Origin: Burkholderia pyrrocinia
GTDB lineage: Bacteria; Pseudomonadota; Gammaproteobacteria; Burkholderiales; Burkholderiaceae
Reading direction: 5' to 3'
DNA length: 64,000 nt
Assembly: GCF_001028665.1 (NCBI RefSeq)
Contig: NZ_CP011504.1
Location: forward strand, 1,550,001 to 1,614,000
The notes below the pieces were generated by a model. It was not told the DNA's origin. It made no database searches and worked only from the letters and a program-made list of their open reading frames with translations. Numbering within the stretch: the stretch's first letter is position 1; every line of letters begins with the position of its first letter. Below are positions 8,463 to 18,063 of the stretch, piece by piece. A program made the translations under genes and the position numbers.

Positions 8463-9731
8463 TCAGCGGCGGCAGGACGCGAGCGCGTCGCGGGCCTGGT
8501 ACGCCGTGTACGTGAGCTGCGCGGCGGCGAGGCCGGCCAGCCCGAACGTGCGCGTGAGCCCGAACGCGGCGAAGCCGTCCGGCACCGGCCGGCCTTCGGC
8601 CAGCGCGGCCGCGAGCGCTTCGCCGGCCACCGTGGTCGGCGCCATCCCGTGGCCGCCGAACGCGATCGCGTGCCATACGCCGTCCGCGTCGCGGCCGATC
8701 TGCGGCATCTTGTGCCGCGCGTAGCTCATCAGCCCGCCCCACGCGTAGTCGACCTTCACGCCTTCGAGTTGCGGATACACGCGCAGCAGGTCGCGCCGCA
8801 GCAGGCGCGCGATCGCGTCGGGGCCGCGGTCGAGCACCGAGATCCGGCCGCCCCACAGGATGCGCGTGTCCTTCAGCGGGCGGTAGTAGTCGAATGCGAA
8901 ACGCGTGTCGTAGATTGCGTACGGCGCGTCGATCGCGTCCGGCAGGCGCGCGCCGAGCGGTTCGGTCGCGATCACGTAGGTCGCGATCGGCAGCACCGCG
9001 CGCTCGATGCGCGGCGACACGCCGCGCGCGTAGCCGCCACCCGCGAACACGACGTCTTTCGCGCGCACCGCGCCCTGCGCCGTGCGCACGACGTATCCGG
9101 CGCCTTCGCGCGCGATGCCGAGCGCGGCCGAGCGTTCATAGACGCGCGCACCGCCGCGCGATGCGGCCGCCGCGACGCCGAGCACGTACTTGAGCGGATG
9201 GAAGTGGAATGCGTTCGGCTCGAACAGGCCGCCGTAGTAGCGCTGCGTCTTCAGCCGCGCGCGCAGCGCGTCCGTCGACACGGGTTCCCAGTCGACGCCG
9301 AGTTCGCGCTTCATCAGCGTGCGCACGCTGTCGAGCCGCGACGGATCGTCGAACCAGTTCGCGAGCATCACGCCCTCGTCGACGATGTCGCAGTCGATGC
9401 CGTAGCGTGCGATCCGCGCGCGGATCAGGTCGACCGCATCGACGGTGAGCCGGTACAGCCGGCGCCCTTCGTCGCGGCCGAGCGTGCGCAGCAGGTCGGC
9501 GTTGTCGAGGCTGTAGCCGCCGAATACGAAGCCGCCGTTGCGGCCCGATGCGCCGAAGCCGACCCGTTCGCTGTCGAGCACGACGACGTCGTGCACGCCG
9601 CGCTCGACGAGGCCGAGCGCCGTGCACAGGCCGGCGAGGCCGCCGCCGACGATGCAGACCTGCGTGTCGATCGTGCCGGTCAGTTGCGGGTAGGGCTGGC
9701 GGGTAACGGTGGCTTCGTAGAAGTTCTGCAT
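8463..9731 (-). CDS. amaA: FAD-dependent amine oxidase (DAO family), probable L-pipecolate oxidase
   Basis: A 422-residue flavoprotein of the D-amino-acid-oxidase/PuuB-like family. The dinucleotide motif VCIVGGGLAGLCTALGL is at residues 25-41, followed by GFGASGRNGGFVFGG, and the C-terminal FGGHGMAPTTVAGE closes the FAD site. Family members oxidise secondary or primary amines. It is named pipecolate oxidase by context: directly beside it are a LysP permease and an alpha-aminoadipate semialdehyde dehydrogenase, the transport and next-step functions of the pipecolate branch of lysine breakdown known from Pseudomonas (AmaA-AmaB). A gamma-glutamylputrescine oxidase is the main alternative. It is 135 bases downstream of lysP on the same strand and may be cotranscribed. 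Confidence 0.72.
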   Translation of the reverse strand: MQNFYEATVTRQPYPQLTGTIDTQVCIVGGGLAGLCTALGLVERGVHDVVVLDSERVGFGASGRNGGFVFGGYSLDNADLLRTLGRDEGRRLYRLTVDAVDLIRARIARYGIDCDIVDEGVMLANWFDDPSRLDSVRTLMKRELGVDWEPVSTDALRARLKTQRYYGGLFEPNAFHFHPLKYVLGVAAAASRGGARVYERSAALGIAREGAGYVVRTAQGAVRAKDVVFAGGGYARGVSPRIERAVLPIATYVIATEPLGARLPDAIDAPYAIYDTRFAFDYYRPLKDTRILWGGRISVLDRGPDAIARLLRRDLLRVYPQLEGVKVDYAWGGLMSYARHKMPQIGRDADGVWHAIAFGGHGMAPTTVAGEALAAALAEGRPVPDGFAAFGLTRTFGLAGLAAAQLTYTAYQARDALASCRR

Positions 9732-9866
9732 GCGATTCGATGACTCTTGACGGCGTAAAAACGGACGGTGCGCGTCGATCTTGCCTGAACGCGCGCGCCG
9801 CGTCGAATGGGGGTTGTCAGGGCGCCGGCTGCCGCGCGCTCGCGGCGGCCGGCGAGATGCGGGCCG

Positions 9867-11447
9867 TCAGGCGCCCGGCGTCGGGTTGGCCGGGCGGGCG
9901 ACGAAGCCCGCGTAGCCGGTTTCGGCCTGCGGTGCCGTTTCGGGTGTCGCGTTGCATTCGATCCACGGCGCGATCTCCATGTCCTCGTAGCGCACCAGGC
10001 GGCATTTGCGCACGAGCGCGTAGCCGAGCCAGATCGCGAGGAAGAACGGCAGGCCGATGTAGGTCGCGGCGATGCCGACCCAGTCGATCTTGTCGGCGAG
10101 GAACGCCTGGTAGTCCTGGCCGAGCGCGACGACTGCGCACAGCGCGAACGCGAACAGCGGGCCGAACGGGAACCACTTCGACCGGTACGGCAACTGGTCG
10201 AGCCGGTAGCCCTGCTTCAGGAAGCCCTTGCGGAACCGGTAGTGGCTGACCGCGATGCCGAGCCACGTGATGAAGCCGGCCATGCCCGACGTGTTCAGCA
10301 GCCACAGGTACACCGTCTTGTCGCCGTACAGCGACGTGAGGAAGCACAGCGCGCCGACGGCCGTCGTCGCATACAGCGCATTGCGCGGCACGCCGCCCGG
10401 CGACAGCCTCGCGAACAGCCGCGGCGCACGGCCTTCGACCGCGAGGTTGTAGAGCATCCGCGTCGACGCATACATGCCCGAGTTGCCGGCCGACAGCACG
10501 GCCGTCAGGATCACCGCGTTCATCACGCCGGCCGCGAACGCGAGGCCCGCGTGGCGGAACACGAGCGTGAACGGGCTCACGCCGATGTCGGTCACGTCGC
10601 TCTTGAGCAGGCTCGGGTCGGTATACGGAATCAGCACGCCGATCACGAAGATCGCGAACACGTAGAACAGCAGGATGCGCCAGAAGATCTGCTTCACCGC
10701 GCGCGGGATCGTCGTGCGCGGGTTTTCCGATTCGCCGGCCGCGACGCCGATCATTTCGGTGCCCTGGAACGAGAAGCCCGCGATCATCGCGACGCCGAGC
10801 ATCGTGGCCCAGCCGCCGGCGAACGGCGCGTCGCCGATCGTGAAGTTGCCCCAGCCCGCGCTCGGGCCGCCCTGCATGATCCCGAAGATCATCAGCAGGC
10901 CGACGCCGACGAACGCGAGCACCGTCAGCACCTTGATCAGCGCGAACCAGTATTCGGCCTCGCCGAAGCCGCGAACCGACAGCGCGTTGAGCGCGAAGAT
11001 CAGCGTGAGGAACAGCGCGCTCCACCAGACGCCCGGCACATGCGGAAACCAGTAGTGCATCACGAGCTGCGCGGCGACGAGCTCCACCGCCAGCGTCACG
11101 GCCCAGCTGTACCAGTAGTTCCAGCCGAGCGCGAAGCCGAAGCCTTCGTCGACGAACTTCGCGCCGTAGGTTGCGAACGAGCCCGACACGGGCATGAACG
11201 CGGCCATCTCGCCGAGGCTCGTCATCAGGAAATAGACCATCAGGCCGATCACCATGTACGCGAGCATCGCGCCGCCGGGGCCGGCCTGCGAGATCGACGC
11301 GCCGGACGCGACGAACAGGCCCGTGCCGATCGAGCCGCCGATCGCGATCATCCGCAGATGGCGGGCCTGCAGCGCGCGGTGGAGGGACGGCTTCGCGGGC
11401 GGCGAGCCGGACGGATGGGGCGAATCGGGGCGGGCATCTGAATGCAT
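9867..11447 (-). CDS. lysP: Lysine-specific permease
   Basis: A 526-residue, 12-helix amino-acid permease of the APC family. The body matches E. coli LysP almost motif for motif: RHLRMIAIGGSIGTGLFVAS, the run GLMVYFLMTSLGEMAAFMP, GFGFALGWNYWYSWAVT, GFSFQGTEMIG and VLSAGNSGMYASTRMLYNLA. LysP imports L-lysine by proton symport. The start at 11447 (MHSDARPD) gives the normal short cytoplasmic N-terminus; a longer frame upstream is low-quality. The C-terminal tail is longer than in E. coli. It is grouped with the FAD oxidase downstream and a semialdehyde dehydrogenase transcribed divergently, which supports a lysine/pipecolate catabolic role. Confidence 0.93.
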   Translation of the reverse strand: MHSDARPDSPHPSGSPPAKPSLHRALQARHLRMIAIGGSIGTGLFVASGASISQAGPGGAMLAYMVIGLMVYFLMTSLGEMAAFMPVSGSFATYGAKFVDEGFGFALGWNYWYSWAVTLAVELVAAQLVMHYWFPHVPGVWWSALFLTLIFALNALSVRGFGEAEYWFALIKVLTVLAFVGVGLLMIFGIMQGGPSAGWGNFTIGDAPFAGGWATMLGVAMIAGFSFQGTEMIGVAAGESENPRTTIPRAVKQIFWRILLFYVFAIFVIGVLIPYTDPSLLKSDVTDIGVSPFTLVFRHAGLAFAAGVMNAVILTAVLSAGNSGMYASTRMLYNLAVEGRAPRLFARLSPGGVPRNALYATTAVGALCFLTSLYGDKTVYLWLLNTSGMAGFITWLGIAVSHYRFRKGFLKQGYRLDQLPYRSKWFPFGPLFAFALCAVVALGQDYQAFLADKIDWVGIAATYIGLPFFLAIWLGYALVRKCRLVRYEDMEIAPWIECNATPETAPQAETGYAGFVARPANPTPGA

Positions 11448-12081
11448 GGCGGGTGCTGGGCGCTGTCTCCGGGATTGTCTTTCGGTGACGAAGCGCGACG
11501 CGTTGCCGGCCGCCGGCCGGGCAGCGGTGATGCTTCGCGGAAACGGGCCGGGTGAACCGGGCCGCGATGCGTGTCGCCTTCGTCTGTCGTCCGGCTGCCG
11601 TAGTGGCGGCCGGCGGCGCGCCGGGTGCGTTGCACCTCGACGTCGCATCGATTGTGTGTGCCCGATGCATGGGCCGGCAAACGATATTTCCGAACAGGGT
11701 GATGCGGCTTTGTCATCAACTTGCGTCATGTCGAGACGCGTCCGGCGGCCCGGCTACGGGCTTTGGAAACGTCCCGTATCGGCACAAAAACGCATCGGTC
11801 TGGCCGCCGAGGTGTTGCGTTTTGGGAATGAAGTCGTGAGTTAATATCAATAGCGGCCCGACTTGTGGCCGCCGACAATGTGTTTCATGGATCGTGCCTC
11901 GCGAGGCGAGGGCGTGCCGTCCGGCCGGGCTTCCGGCGGCGGCGCAGCGCGATGCGCCGTGCGGCGCACCGGGCCCGCCGAGTTGCGCATCCGCTTGCAC
12001 AGGGCGCGCGAACGCGCTCCAATCGAATCACGCGGGCGGCGCTGCCGCCGCACCGATCAATCTGTCCCTGAAGAGGAAGTG
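11448..12081. other. 634-bp divergent intergenic region lysP / amaB
   Basis: No convincing gene. The left part is GC-rich. From about 11650 to 11860 the sequence is more AT-rich (CGATATTTCC, TTTGTCATCAAC, GTTAATATCAATAG) and should hold the divergent promoters of lysP and the dehydrogenase. I see no clear operator palindrome and there is no local regulator gene. Confidence 0.5.
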
Positions 12082-13593
12082 ATGCAATTCAACGACATTC
12101 TTGCCGCGCTCGATATCGATCTCGCCCAGTGGAAAGGCAATGCGCTGACCGCGCGTTCGCCGCTCGACGGCGCGACGCTCGCGACGCTGGCTGTCGACAC
12201 GCCCGCCGACGCCGAGCGCAAGATCGACGCCGCGCACGAAGCATTCCTCAAGTGGCGCACGGTGCCGGCGCCGGTGCGCGGCGAGCTCGTGCGCGTGTTC
12301 GGCAACGTGCTGCGCGAACACAAGGCCGCGCTTGGCCACCTCGTCACGCTCGAGGCCGGCAAGATCACGTCGGAAGGCCTCGGCGAAGTGCAGGAAATGA
12401 TCGACATCTGCGATTTCGCGGTCGGCCTGTCGCGCCAGCTTTACGGCCTCACGATCGCGTCGGAGCGCCCGGGCCACCGGATGATGGAGACGTGGCACCC
12501 GATCGGCGTGTGCGGCGTGATTTCGGCGTTCAACTTCCCGGTCGCGGTGTGGGCGTGGAATGCGGCGCTCGCATTCGTGTGCGGCGACCCGGTCGTGTGG
12601 AAGCCGTCGGAGAAGACGCCGCTTACCGCGATCGCCTGCCATGTGCTGCTCGAGAAGGCGCTGCGCGAGTTCGACAAGACGCATCCGGGCGTCGCGCCGG
12701 AAGGGCTGAGCCAGCTCGTGCTCGGCATGCGCGATGTCGGCGAGGTGCTGACCGCGTCGAAGAAGGTGCCGGTCGTCAGCGCGACGGGCAGCGTGCGGAT
12801 GGGCACGGAAGTCGCGAAGGTGCTGAGCCAGCGTCTCGCGCGCGGCATCCTCGAGCTCGGCGGCAACAACGGGATGATCGTCGCGCCGAGCGCCGATCTC
12901 GATCTCGTCGTGCGCGCGGTCACGTTCGCGGCGGTCGGCACGGCCGGCCAGCGCTGCACGACGCTGCGCCGCCTGATCGTACATCGCAGCATCGTCGAGC
13001 AACTGCTGCCGCGCATCGAGAAGGCCTACACGTCGGTGAAGGTCGGCAGCCCGCTCGAAGAAGGCACGCTGGTCGGCCCGCTGGTCGATCGCGCGTCGTT
13101 CGACGCGATGCAGAAGGCGCTGGCCGATGCGCGCGAGCAGGGCGGCGAAGTGAAGGGCGGCGAGCGCATCGATATCGGTCACGCGGATGCGTACTACGTG
13201 CGTCCGGCAATCGTGCGGATGCCGAAGCAATCGGCGGTGGTCGAGCGCGAGACGTTCGCGCCGATCCTGTACGTGATGGTCTACGACAACTTCGAAGACG
13301 CGATCGACCTGCACAACGCGGTGCCGCAAGGGCTGTCGTCGGCGATCTTCACGAACGACATGCGCGAGGCCGAGCAGTTCATGTCGTCGGCGGGCAGCGA
13401 TTGCGGGATCGTCAACGTGAACATCGGCACGAGCGGCGCGGAGATCGGCGGCGCGTTCGGCGGCGAGAAGGAAACGGGCGGCGGGCGCGAGTCGGGTTCG
13501 GATGCGTGGAAGGCTTATATGCGTCGCGCGACGAATACGATCAACTACAGCCGGCAGCTGCCGCTGGCGCAGGGTGTGAAGTTCGACGTGTAA
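12082..13593 (+). CDS. amaB: Alpha-aminoadipate semialdehyde (piperideine-6-carboxylate) dehydrogenase
   Basis: A 503-residue aldehyde dehydrogenase resembling the ALDH7/antiquitin branch, which oxidises alpha-aminoadipate semialdehyde to alpha-aminoadipate in lysine breakdown. Catalytic Cys292 lies in TAGQRCTTLRR and the general base Glu258 in GILELGGNNG; the ALDH7-like features ISAFNFPVAVWAWNAAL, IGTSGAEIGGAFGGEKETGG and NTINYS are visible. The ATG at 12082 follows GAGGAAGTG, a good ribosome site. It is divergent from lysP and the FAD oxidase, and the three together would import lysine, oxidise pipecolate and remove the semialdehyde. A strong terminator follows. Confidence 0.88.
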   Translation: MQFNDILAALDIDLAQWKGNALTARSPLDGATLATLAVDTPADAERKIDAAHEAFLKWRTVPAPVRGELVRVFGNVLREHKAALGHLVTLEAGKITSEGLGEVQEMIDICDFAVGLSRQLYGLTIASERPGHRMMETWHPIGVCGVISAFNFPVAVWAWNAALAFVCGDPVVWKPSEKTPLTAIACHVLLEKALREFDKTHPGVAPEGLSQLVLGMRDVGEVLTASKKVPVVSATGSVRMGTEVAKVLSQRLARGILELGGNNGMIVAPSADLDLVVRAVTFAAVGTAGQRCTTLRRLIVHRSIVEQLLPRIEKAYTSVKVGSPLEEGTLVGPLVDRASFDAMQKALADAREQGGEVKGGERIDIGHADAYYVRPAIVRMPKQSAVVERETFAPILYVMVYDNFEDAIDLHNAVPQGLSSAIFTNDMREAEQFMSSAGSDCGIVNVNIGTSGAEIGGAFGGEKETGGGRESGSDAWKAYMRRATNTINYSRQLPLAQGVKFDV

Positions 13594-13628
13594 TGCGGGG
13601 CGCCTGAAAGGGCGCGGCGCATGAATCG

Positions 13629-13665
13629 AAAGGGCCGGTTGCCGCGATGCGGTAACCGGCCCTTT
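13629..13665. terminator. Bidirectional terminator between amaB and the MscS-type gene
   Basis: AAAGGGCCGGTTGCCGC (13629-13645) pairs with GCGGTAACCGGCCCTTT (13649-13665) across a 3-nt loop, with one mismatch. The A-start and T-end suit termination of both converging genes. Confidence 0.85.
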
Positions 13666-13701
13666 GTTCGTCTGCGCAACGGCGAGATCGCGTGCGCCGT
13701 G

Positions 13702-16149
13702 TTACGCGTCGCCCACCGCGGGCATGTTCTGCACGACCAGCATCTGCGGGCTCGACAGCGTGATCCCCGCCGCGCGCAACTGCTTGAGGATCTCGAACAG
13801 CAGGTCGCTCTTCGTCGAACTCGCGATCCGCGGGCTCGACACGTAGCCCGTCACGCTCAGCGTGATCCCTTCCGGCGTGAGCTGGCTGAACGTCACCGAC
13901 GGCGCCGGTTTCTCGAGAATCGCCTCATGCGCGCGGTACGCATCGAGCAGCAGGTCGCGCACCTGCTCGGGATCGGTGTTCAGCGGGAAGGTCAGCACCA
14001 GCGTCGCGACGCCCTGCGTGCTGTTGCCCATCGTCACGTTGCGCAGGTTCTGCGAGATCAGCTGCGAGTTCGGCACGATCACGGTCGAGCGGTCGCTGAG
14101 CTGGATCTCGGTCGCGCGCACGTTGATGCGGCGGATGTCGCCTTCGACGCCCGCGATGCTGATCATGTCGCCCACCTTCACCGGACGCTCGGTCAGCAGG
14201 ATCAGCCCCGACACGAAGTTCTTCACGATCTCCTGCAGGCCGAAGCCGATACCCACCGACAACGCACTGACGATCCACGCGAGGTTGTTCCACCTGACGC
14301 CGAGCAGGCCCAGCGTCATCAGCACGAGCAGCACGTAGCCGACGTTGGTGAACAGCGTGATCAGCGACACGCGCATCCCCGTATCCATGCCGAGCGCGGG
14401 CATGAACTCGCCGTCGAGCCAGCGGCGCAGCGAGCGCAGCAGGTAGAAGCCGATCGCGAACCCGATTACCGCGTTCAGGATCCGGTCGGGCATGATGTTC
14501 AGGCTCTGCAGCCGCTGGCTGCCGATCATCCCGACCGCGCTGTCGAGCAGGTCGCCCGGCGTCGTGCCGAAGCCGCCCGTCAGCAGCGCGATGGCCGCGA
14601 TCAGCATCAGCAGGCTCGTGCCGAAACCGGACAGGACCGTGCGGGCCTGGTCGAGGTGCCGGTCTTCGAGCGCGAACAGGTGCTTGATCTGCTGACCAGT
14701 CGACAGGCTCACGGAGAACAGGCTTTCGCTCGCATCGCGCGTCAACTGGATCAGGATATAGGTGGCGCACAGCACGATCTCGAACCACACGAGTTCGTAG
14801 GTGATGAAGCGCGCGACCGTGATGTAGCCGATCAGGAGTGCGATCAGCGACACGACGATCGCCAGCGTGACGCCGGCGTGGATCAGCCCGGCGAGCGTCG
14901 AGCGCTGCTCGGGCGCCTCGCCGGCCGCCGCGAGCGCGCTGCGCGCGCGGTTCGAGCGCAGCAGCGACGCGCCGACCGTCAATGCGACGACGACCGATAC
15001 GATGCCGCGGCCGAACAGCGTGACGGACAGGCTGGTGTCGACGATCCGGTTGATCGATTCGAGCGTGCCGGACATCAGCAGCAGCGCGGCCAGGATGCCG
15101 GGGAACGGCCTCATCGCGCGCGCGACGGGATCGGCGAGCGCCGGCAGGCGCCACGACGGATGCCTCGTGCAGAGCAGCGCGCGGCCGAGCCCGGCGATCA
15201 GTGCGCAGGTCGCGGCGAGCTTCGCGAACTGGTCCCACAGATCGGTCAGCGACGGCGTGAGCTCGTAGTGGCGCGCGACTGCGAGATAGAGGATCTGAAC
15301 GGCAAACGCGGTTGCCAGGAATGTCGACAGCGCGGTCGACAGCGCCAGCGCGCTGCGGCGCAAGCGGGTGGGCGGCAGGCGGTTCAGGCAGATCCACGCG
15401 AGCCCGCGCTCGATGAGCCGGCGGCCGCCGAGCCACATCGCGAACGACGCGATCAGCAGCAGCGCGGTGATTGCCCGTTGTCCGGGCACCCACGACGAAC
15501 GCAACATGTCGCGCAATTCGTCGTTGAAATCCTCGAGCCGCTGGATGTCGTCCGGCGAACGCTGGAACAGCGGCAGCCAGAATTGCGCGCTGAAGATGCC
15601 GCCCGAACGGAACGCGAGCTGGTTCTTCAGCTGGCTGCGATGCAGCTTCGCGAACTGTTCGGTCAGGTTCGCGAGATTGGTCTTCTGGTCGGCGGCCTGT
15701 TTCAGCGCGGCGTCGAGTTGCGTCTTGCGCGCGTCCAGCGTCGCGCGCTGCTTCACGACGGCCGGCGTTTCCGGCGCGGCGCCTTCGGCCGGCGCCGGGC
15801 CGAGCACGTCGAGTTGCGCCTGGACCTGCGCGCGCTGCGGAACGAGCTCGCTCTGCAGCTTCGCGACGTCGGTGCTCAGTTCCTGCGTCGCATCGCCGAG
15901 CGCGTCCAGCTCCTTGCTGTTGGACGCGGTCGAGGTCTGCTGCTTGATGCGGTCCTGGTCGCCCTGCATCCGCTTGAGCTGCGCGACGGCGTCGTTCAGC
16001 GAGATGGCCGGCACGGACGCGTCGGTGCCGCTCGCGCCCGGGGCGGAAGCGGGCGCCGGAAACGCCGACGCGGTCGCGATCGCCGCGAACTGCAGCAGCG
16101 CGACCAGCGCGACCCGGCGGGCGTACGTGGATAGTCGTTGTATGAACAT
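13702..16149 (-). CDS. Mechanosensitive channel (MscS family) with DUF3772-like N-terminus
   Basis: An 815-residue membrane protein. Residues 1-27 form a signal peptide (MFIQRLSTYARRVALVALLQ, then AAIATASA). A periplasmic Gln/Asp/Leu-rich coiled-coil region of about 180 residues follows, of the kind annotated DUF3772, then about ten membrane segments and the MscS core: NNLAWIVSALSVGIGFGLQE, NFVSGLILLTERPVKVGD and the beta-domain IRRINVRATEIQLSDRSTVI. Large MscS proteins of this type (compare MscK and YbiO) protect against osmotic downshock. The ATG at 16149 is preferred to an upstream TTG because it opens the signal peptide. A hairpin lies in its leader. It is convergent with amaB. Confidence 0.88.
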   Translation of the reverse strand: MFIQRLSTYARRVALVALLQFAAIATASAFPAPASAPGASGTDASVPAISLNDAVAQLKRMQGDQDRIKQQTSTASNSKELDALGDATQELSTDVAKLQSELVPQRAQVQAQLDVLGPAPAEGAAPETPAVVKQRATLDARKTQLDAALKQAADQKTNLANLTEQFAKLHRSQLKNQLAFRSGGIFSAQFWLPLFQRSPDDIQRLEDFNDELRDMLRSSWVPGQRAITALLLIASFAMWLGGRRLIERGLAWICLNRLPPTRLRRSALALSTALSTFLATAFAVQILYLAVARHYELTPSLTDLWDQFAKLAATCALIAGLGRALLCTRHPSWRLPALADPVARAMRPFPGILAALLLMSGTLESINRIVDTSLSVTLFGRGIVSVVVALTVGASLLRSNRARSALAAAGEAPEQRSTLAGLIHAGVTLAIVVSLIALLIGYITVARFITYELVWFEIVLCATYILIQLTRDASESLFSVSLSTGQQIKHLFALEDRHLDQARTVLSGFGTSLLMLIAAIALLTGGFGTTPGDLLDSAVGMIGSQRLQSLNIMPDRILNAVIGFAIGFYLLRSLRRWLDGEFMPALGMDTGMRVSLITLFTNVGYVLLVLMTLGLLGVRWNNLAWIVSALSVGIGFGLQEIVKNFVSGLILLTERPVKVGDMISIAGVEGDIRRINVRATEIQLSDRSTVIVPNSQLISQNLRNVTMGNSTQGVATLVLTFPLNTDPEQVRDLLLDAYRAHEAILEKPAPSVTFSQLTPEGITLSVTGYVSSPRIASSTKSDLLFEILKQLRAAGITLSSPQMLVVQNMPAVGDA

Positions 16150-16597
16150 GGAATGCTTACGATTTGCCGACAATACCGGCCGCCGAAAGGCGTCCGGAAG
16201 CCGGTAGTTGGCCCGGTAAGCATGTTACCGGGGCGGGGAACGCGTGGTTGTACCGATTGCGTACCCCGTTTGCGGCGATTTCCGCGGCGCGCGCCCGCGC
16301 GAAACGGCGTGTCAGGCCCGTACCGTCGGGCCGGGACCGCCGAGGCGCGGCGCGGGAGGCGCCGGATCGCCGTTCCGACGCGTTTGCCGTACCCGACAGA
16401 CGGTTACGCAATTTACACAATGTCCGGCGCGAAATCGGGGCGTCCGGTTCGGTTCGGGGCGTGCAATTCGGCGGGCACGCTGGCGTGCGCGTGCGCCGGA
16501 TGGGCGTGCCGGTACAATGCAGCGATTCGCCCGACGGCGGCTCGACGGTCGCCGGACAACAACACACAACACGACACGATCAGGAGACGCGCCCAAG
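16150..16597. other. 448-bp divergent intergenic region
   Basis: Between the MscS-type gene (minus) and the MFS gene (plus). Apart from the palindrome at 16212-16232, the only promoter-like element is TACAAT at 16513-16518, 80 bases before the MFS start, without a clear -35. No small gene is supported. Confidence 0.4.
16212..16232 (-). promoter_or_regulatory. Palindrome in the leader of the MscS-type gene
   Basis: CCCGGTAA (16212-16219), 5-base spacer, TTACCGGG (16225-16232): a perfect 8-bp inverted repeat 63 bases upstream of the channel start. It could be an operator or a leader RNA hairpin; no cognate regulator is known from the window. Confidence 0.4.
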
Positions 16598-18016
16598 ATG
16601 GCCTCAACGGACAGCCTTTCGCAGGCATCTTCCCAATCCCCATCCGTCGACCCCGGCTCGATCTCGGCCCGCCTCGACCGCCTGCCGCCCACCCGCAGCG
16701 TCTGGAAGCTCGTCATACTGCTGAGCCTCGGCTTCTTCTTCGAGCTCTACGATCTGCTCTACAGCGGCTACGTCGCGCCCGGCCTCGTGAAAAGCGGCAT
16801 CCTTTCGGCGACCACGCACGGGCTGTTCGGCACTACGGGTGTCGCGAGCTTCATCGCCGCGCTGTTCTCCGGGCTGTTCATCGGCACGATCGCGTGCGGC
16901 TTTCTCGCCGACCGCTTCGGCCGCCGCGCGATCTTCACGTGGTCGCTGCTGTGGTACACGGCCGCCAACGTCGTGATGGCGTTCCAGGACACCGCGGCCG
17001 GGCTGAACTTCTGGCGCTTCGTCGTCGGTCTCGGGCTTGGCGTCGAGATGGTGACGATCGGCACGTACATCTCCGAACTCGTGCCGAAGCAGATCCGCGG
17101 CCGCGCATTCGCGTGCGAGCAGGCGGTCGGGTTCGTCGCGGTGCCGGTGGTCGCGTTCCTCGCATACCTGTTCGTGCCGCACGCGCCGCTCGGCCTCGAC
17201 GGCTGGCGCTGGGTCGTGCTGATCGGCGCGCATGGCGCGCTGTTCGTGTGGTGGATTCGCCGCGAGCTGCCGGAAAGCCCGCGCTGGCTCGCGCAGCAGG
17301 GCCGGGTCGACGAAGCGGACCGCATCATGCGCGCGCTCGAGGCGAAGGTCGAAGCCGAATACGGGCGGCCGCTGCCGCCGCCTGCGCCGGCCGAACCGGT
17401 GCCGCCGCGCGGCAGCTTCCGCGACATGTGGGTGCCGCCGTATCGCCGCCGCACGATCATGATGACGATCTTCAACGTGTTCCAGACGGTCGGCTTCTAC
17501 GGCTTCGCGAACTGGGTGCCGACGCTGCTGATCAAGCAGGGCATCACGATCACGTCGAGCCTGATGTATTCGAGCGTGATCGCGCTCGCGGCGCCGATCG
17601 GCCCGCTGATCGGCCTCGTGATCGCCGACCGCTTCGAGCGCAAGTCGGTGATCGTCGCGATGGCGGCGGCGATCGTCGTCTGCGGGCTGCTGTTCAGCCA
17701 GACGACGGTGGGCGCATTCCTGATCGTGCTCGGCATCGGCCTCACGCTCGCGAGCAACATCATGTCGTACAGCTTCCACGCGTATCAGGCCGAGCTGTTC
17801 CCGACGTCGATCCGCGCACGGGCCGTCGGTTTCGTCTATTCGTGGAGCCGCTTCTCGGCGATCTTCTCGTCGTTCGCGATCGCGGCCGTGCTGAAGGGCT
17901 TCGGTACCTTCGGCGTGTTCGCGTTCATCGCAGGCGCGATGGCGATCGTGATGGCCGCGATCGGGCTCATGGGGCCGCGCACGAAGGGCATCGCGCTCGA
18001 AACCATCTCGAAGTAG
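16598..18016 (+). CDS. MFS transporter, sugar-porter/NiaP-like
   Basis: A 472-residue permease with 12 predicted helices. The loop 2-3 signature GFLADRFGRRAIF, the mid-loop motif RRELPESPRWLAQQGRVDEA and the C-terminal AELFPTSIRARAVGFVYSWS match the sugar-porter-like MFS group that includes the niacin transporter NiaP and several aromatic-acid permeases. The substrate is not determined; vitamins, organic acids and sugars are all possible. The ATG at 16598 follows CAGGAG by 9 bases. It stands alone between a divergent mechanosensitive channel and the L,D-transpeptidase, with a strong hairpin just after its stop. Confidence 0.85.
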   Translation: MASTDSLSQASSQSPSVDPGSISARLDRLPPTRSVWKLVILLSLGFFFELYDLLYSGYVAPGLVKSGILSATTHGLFGTTGVASFIAALFSGLFIGTIACGFLADRFGRRAIFTWSLLWYTAANVVMAFQDTAAGLNFWRFVVGLGLGVEMVTIGTYISELVPKQIRGRAFACEQAVGFVAVPVVAFLAYLFVPHAPLGLDGWRWVVLIGAHGALFVWWIRRELPESPRWLAQQGRVDEADRIMRALEAKVEAEYGRPLPPPAPAEPVPPRGSFRDMWVPPYRRRTIMMTIFNVFQTVGFYGFANWVPTLLIKQGITITSSLMYSSVIALAAPIGPLIGLVIADRFERKSVIVAMAAAIVVCGLLFSQTTVGAFLIVLGIGLTLASNIMSYSFHAYQAELFPTSIRARAVGFVYSWSRFSAIFSSFAIAAVLKGFGTFGVFAFIAGAMAIVMAAIGLMGPRTKGIALETISK

Positions 18017-18026
18017 TCAGTGGTTG

Positions 18027-18063
18027 CGCACGCGTGCCGCATGGTTCGTGCGGCACGCGTGCG
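18027..18063 (+). terminator. Long hairpin after the MFS gene
   Basis: CGCACGCGTGCCGCA (18027-18041) is the exact reverse complement of the 15 bases at 18049-18063, with a 7-nt loop, starting 10 bases after the stop codon. There is no good U-tract, but position and stability suit transcript termination or 3'-end protection. Confidence 0.6.
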
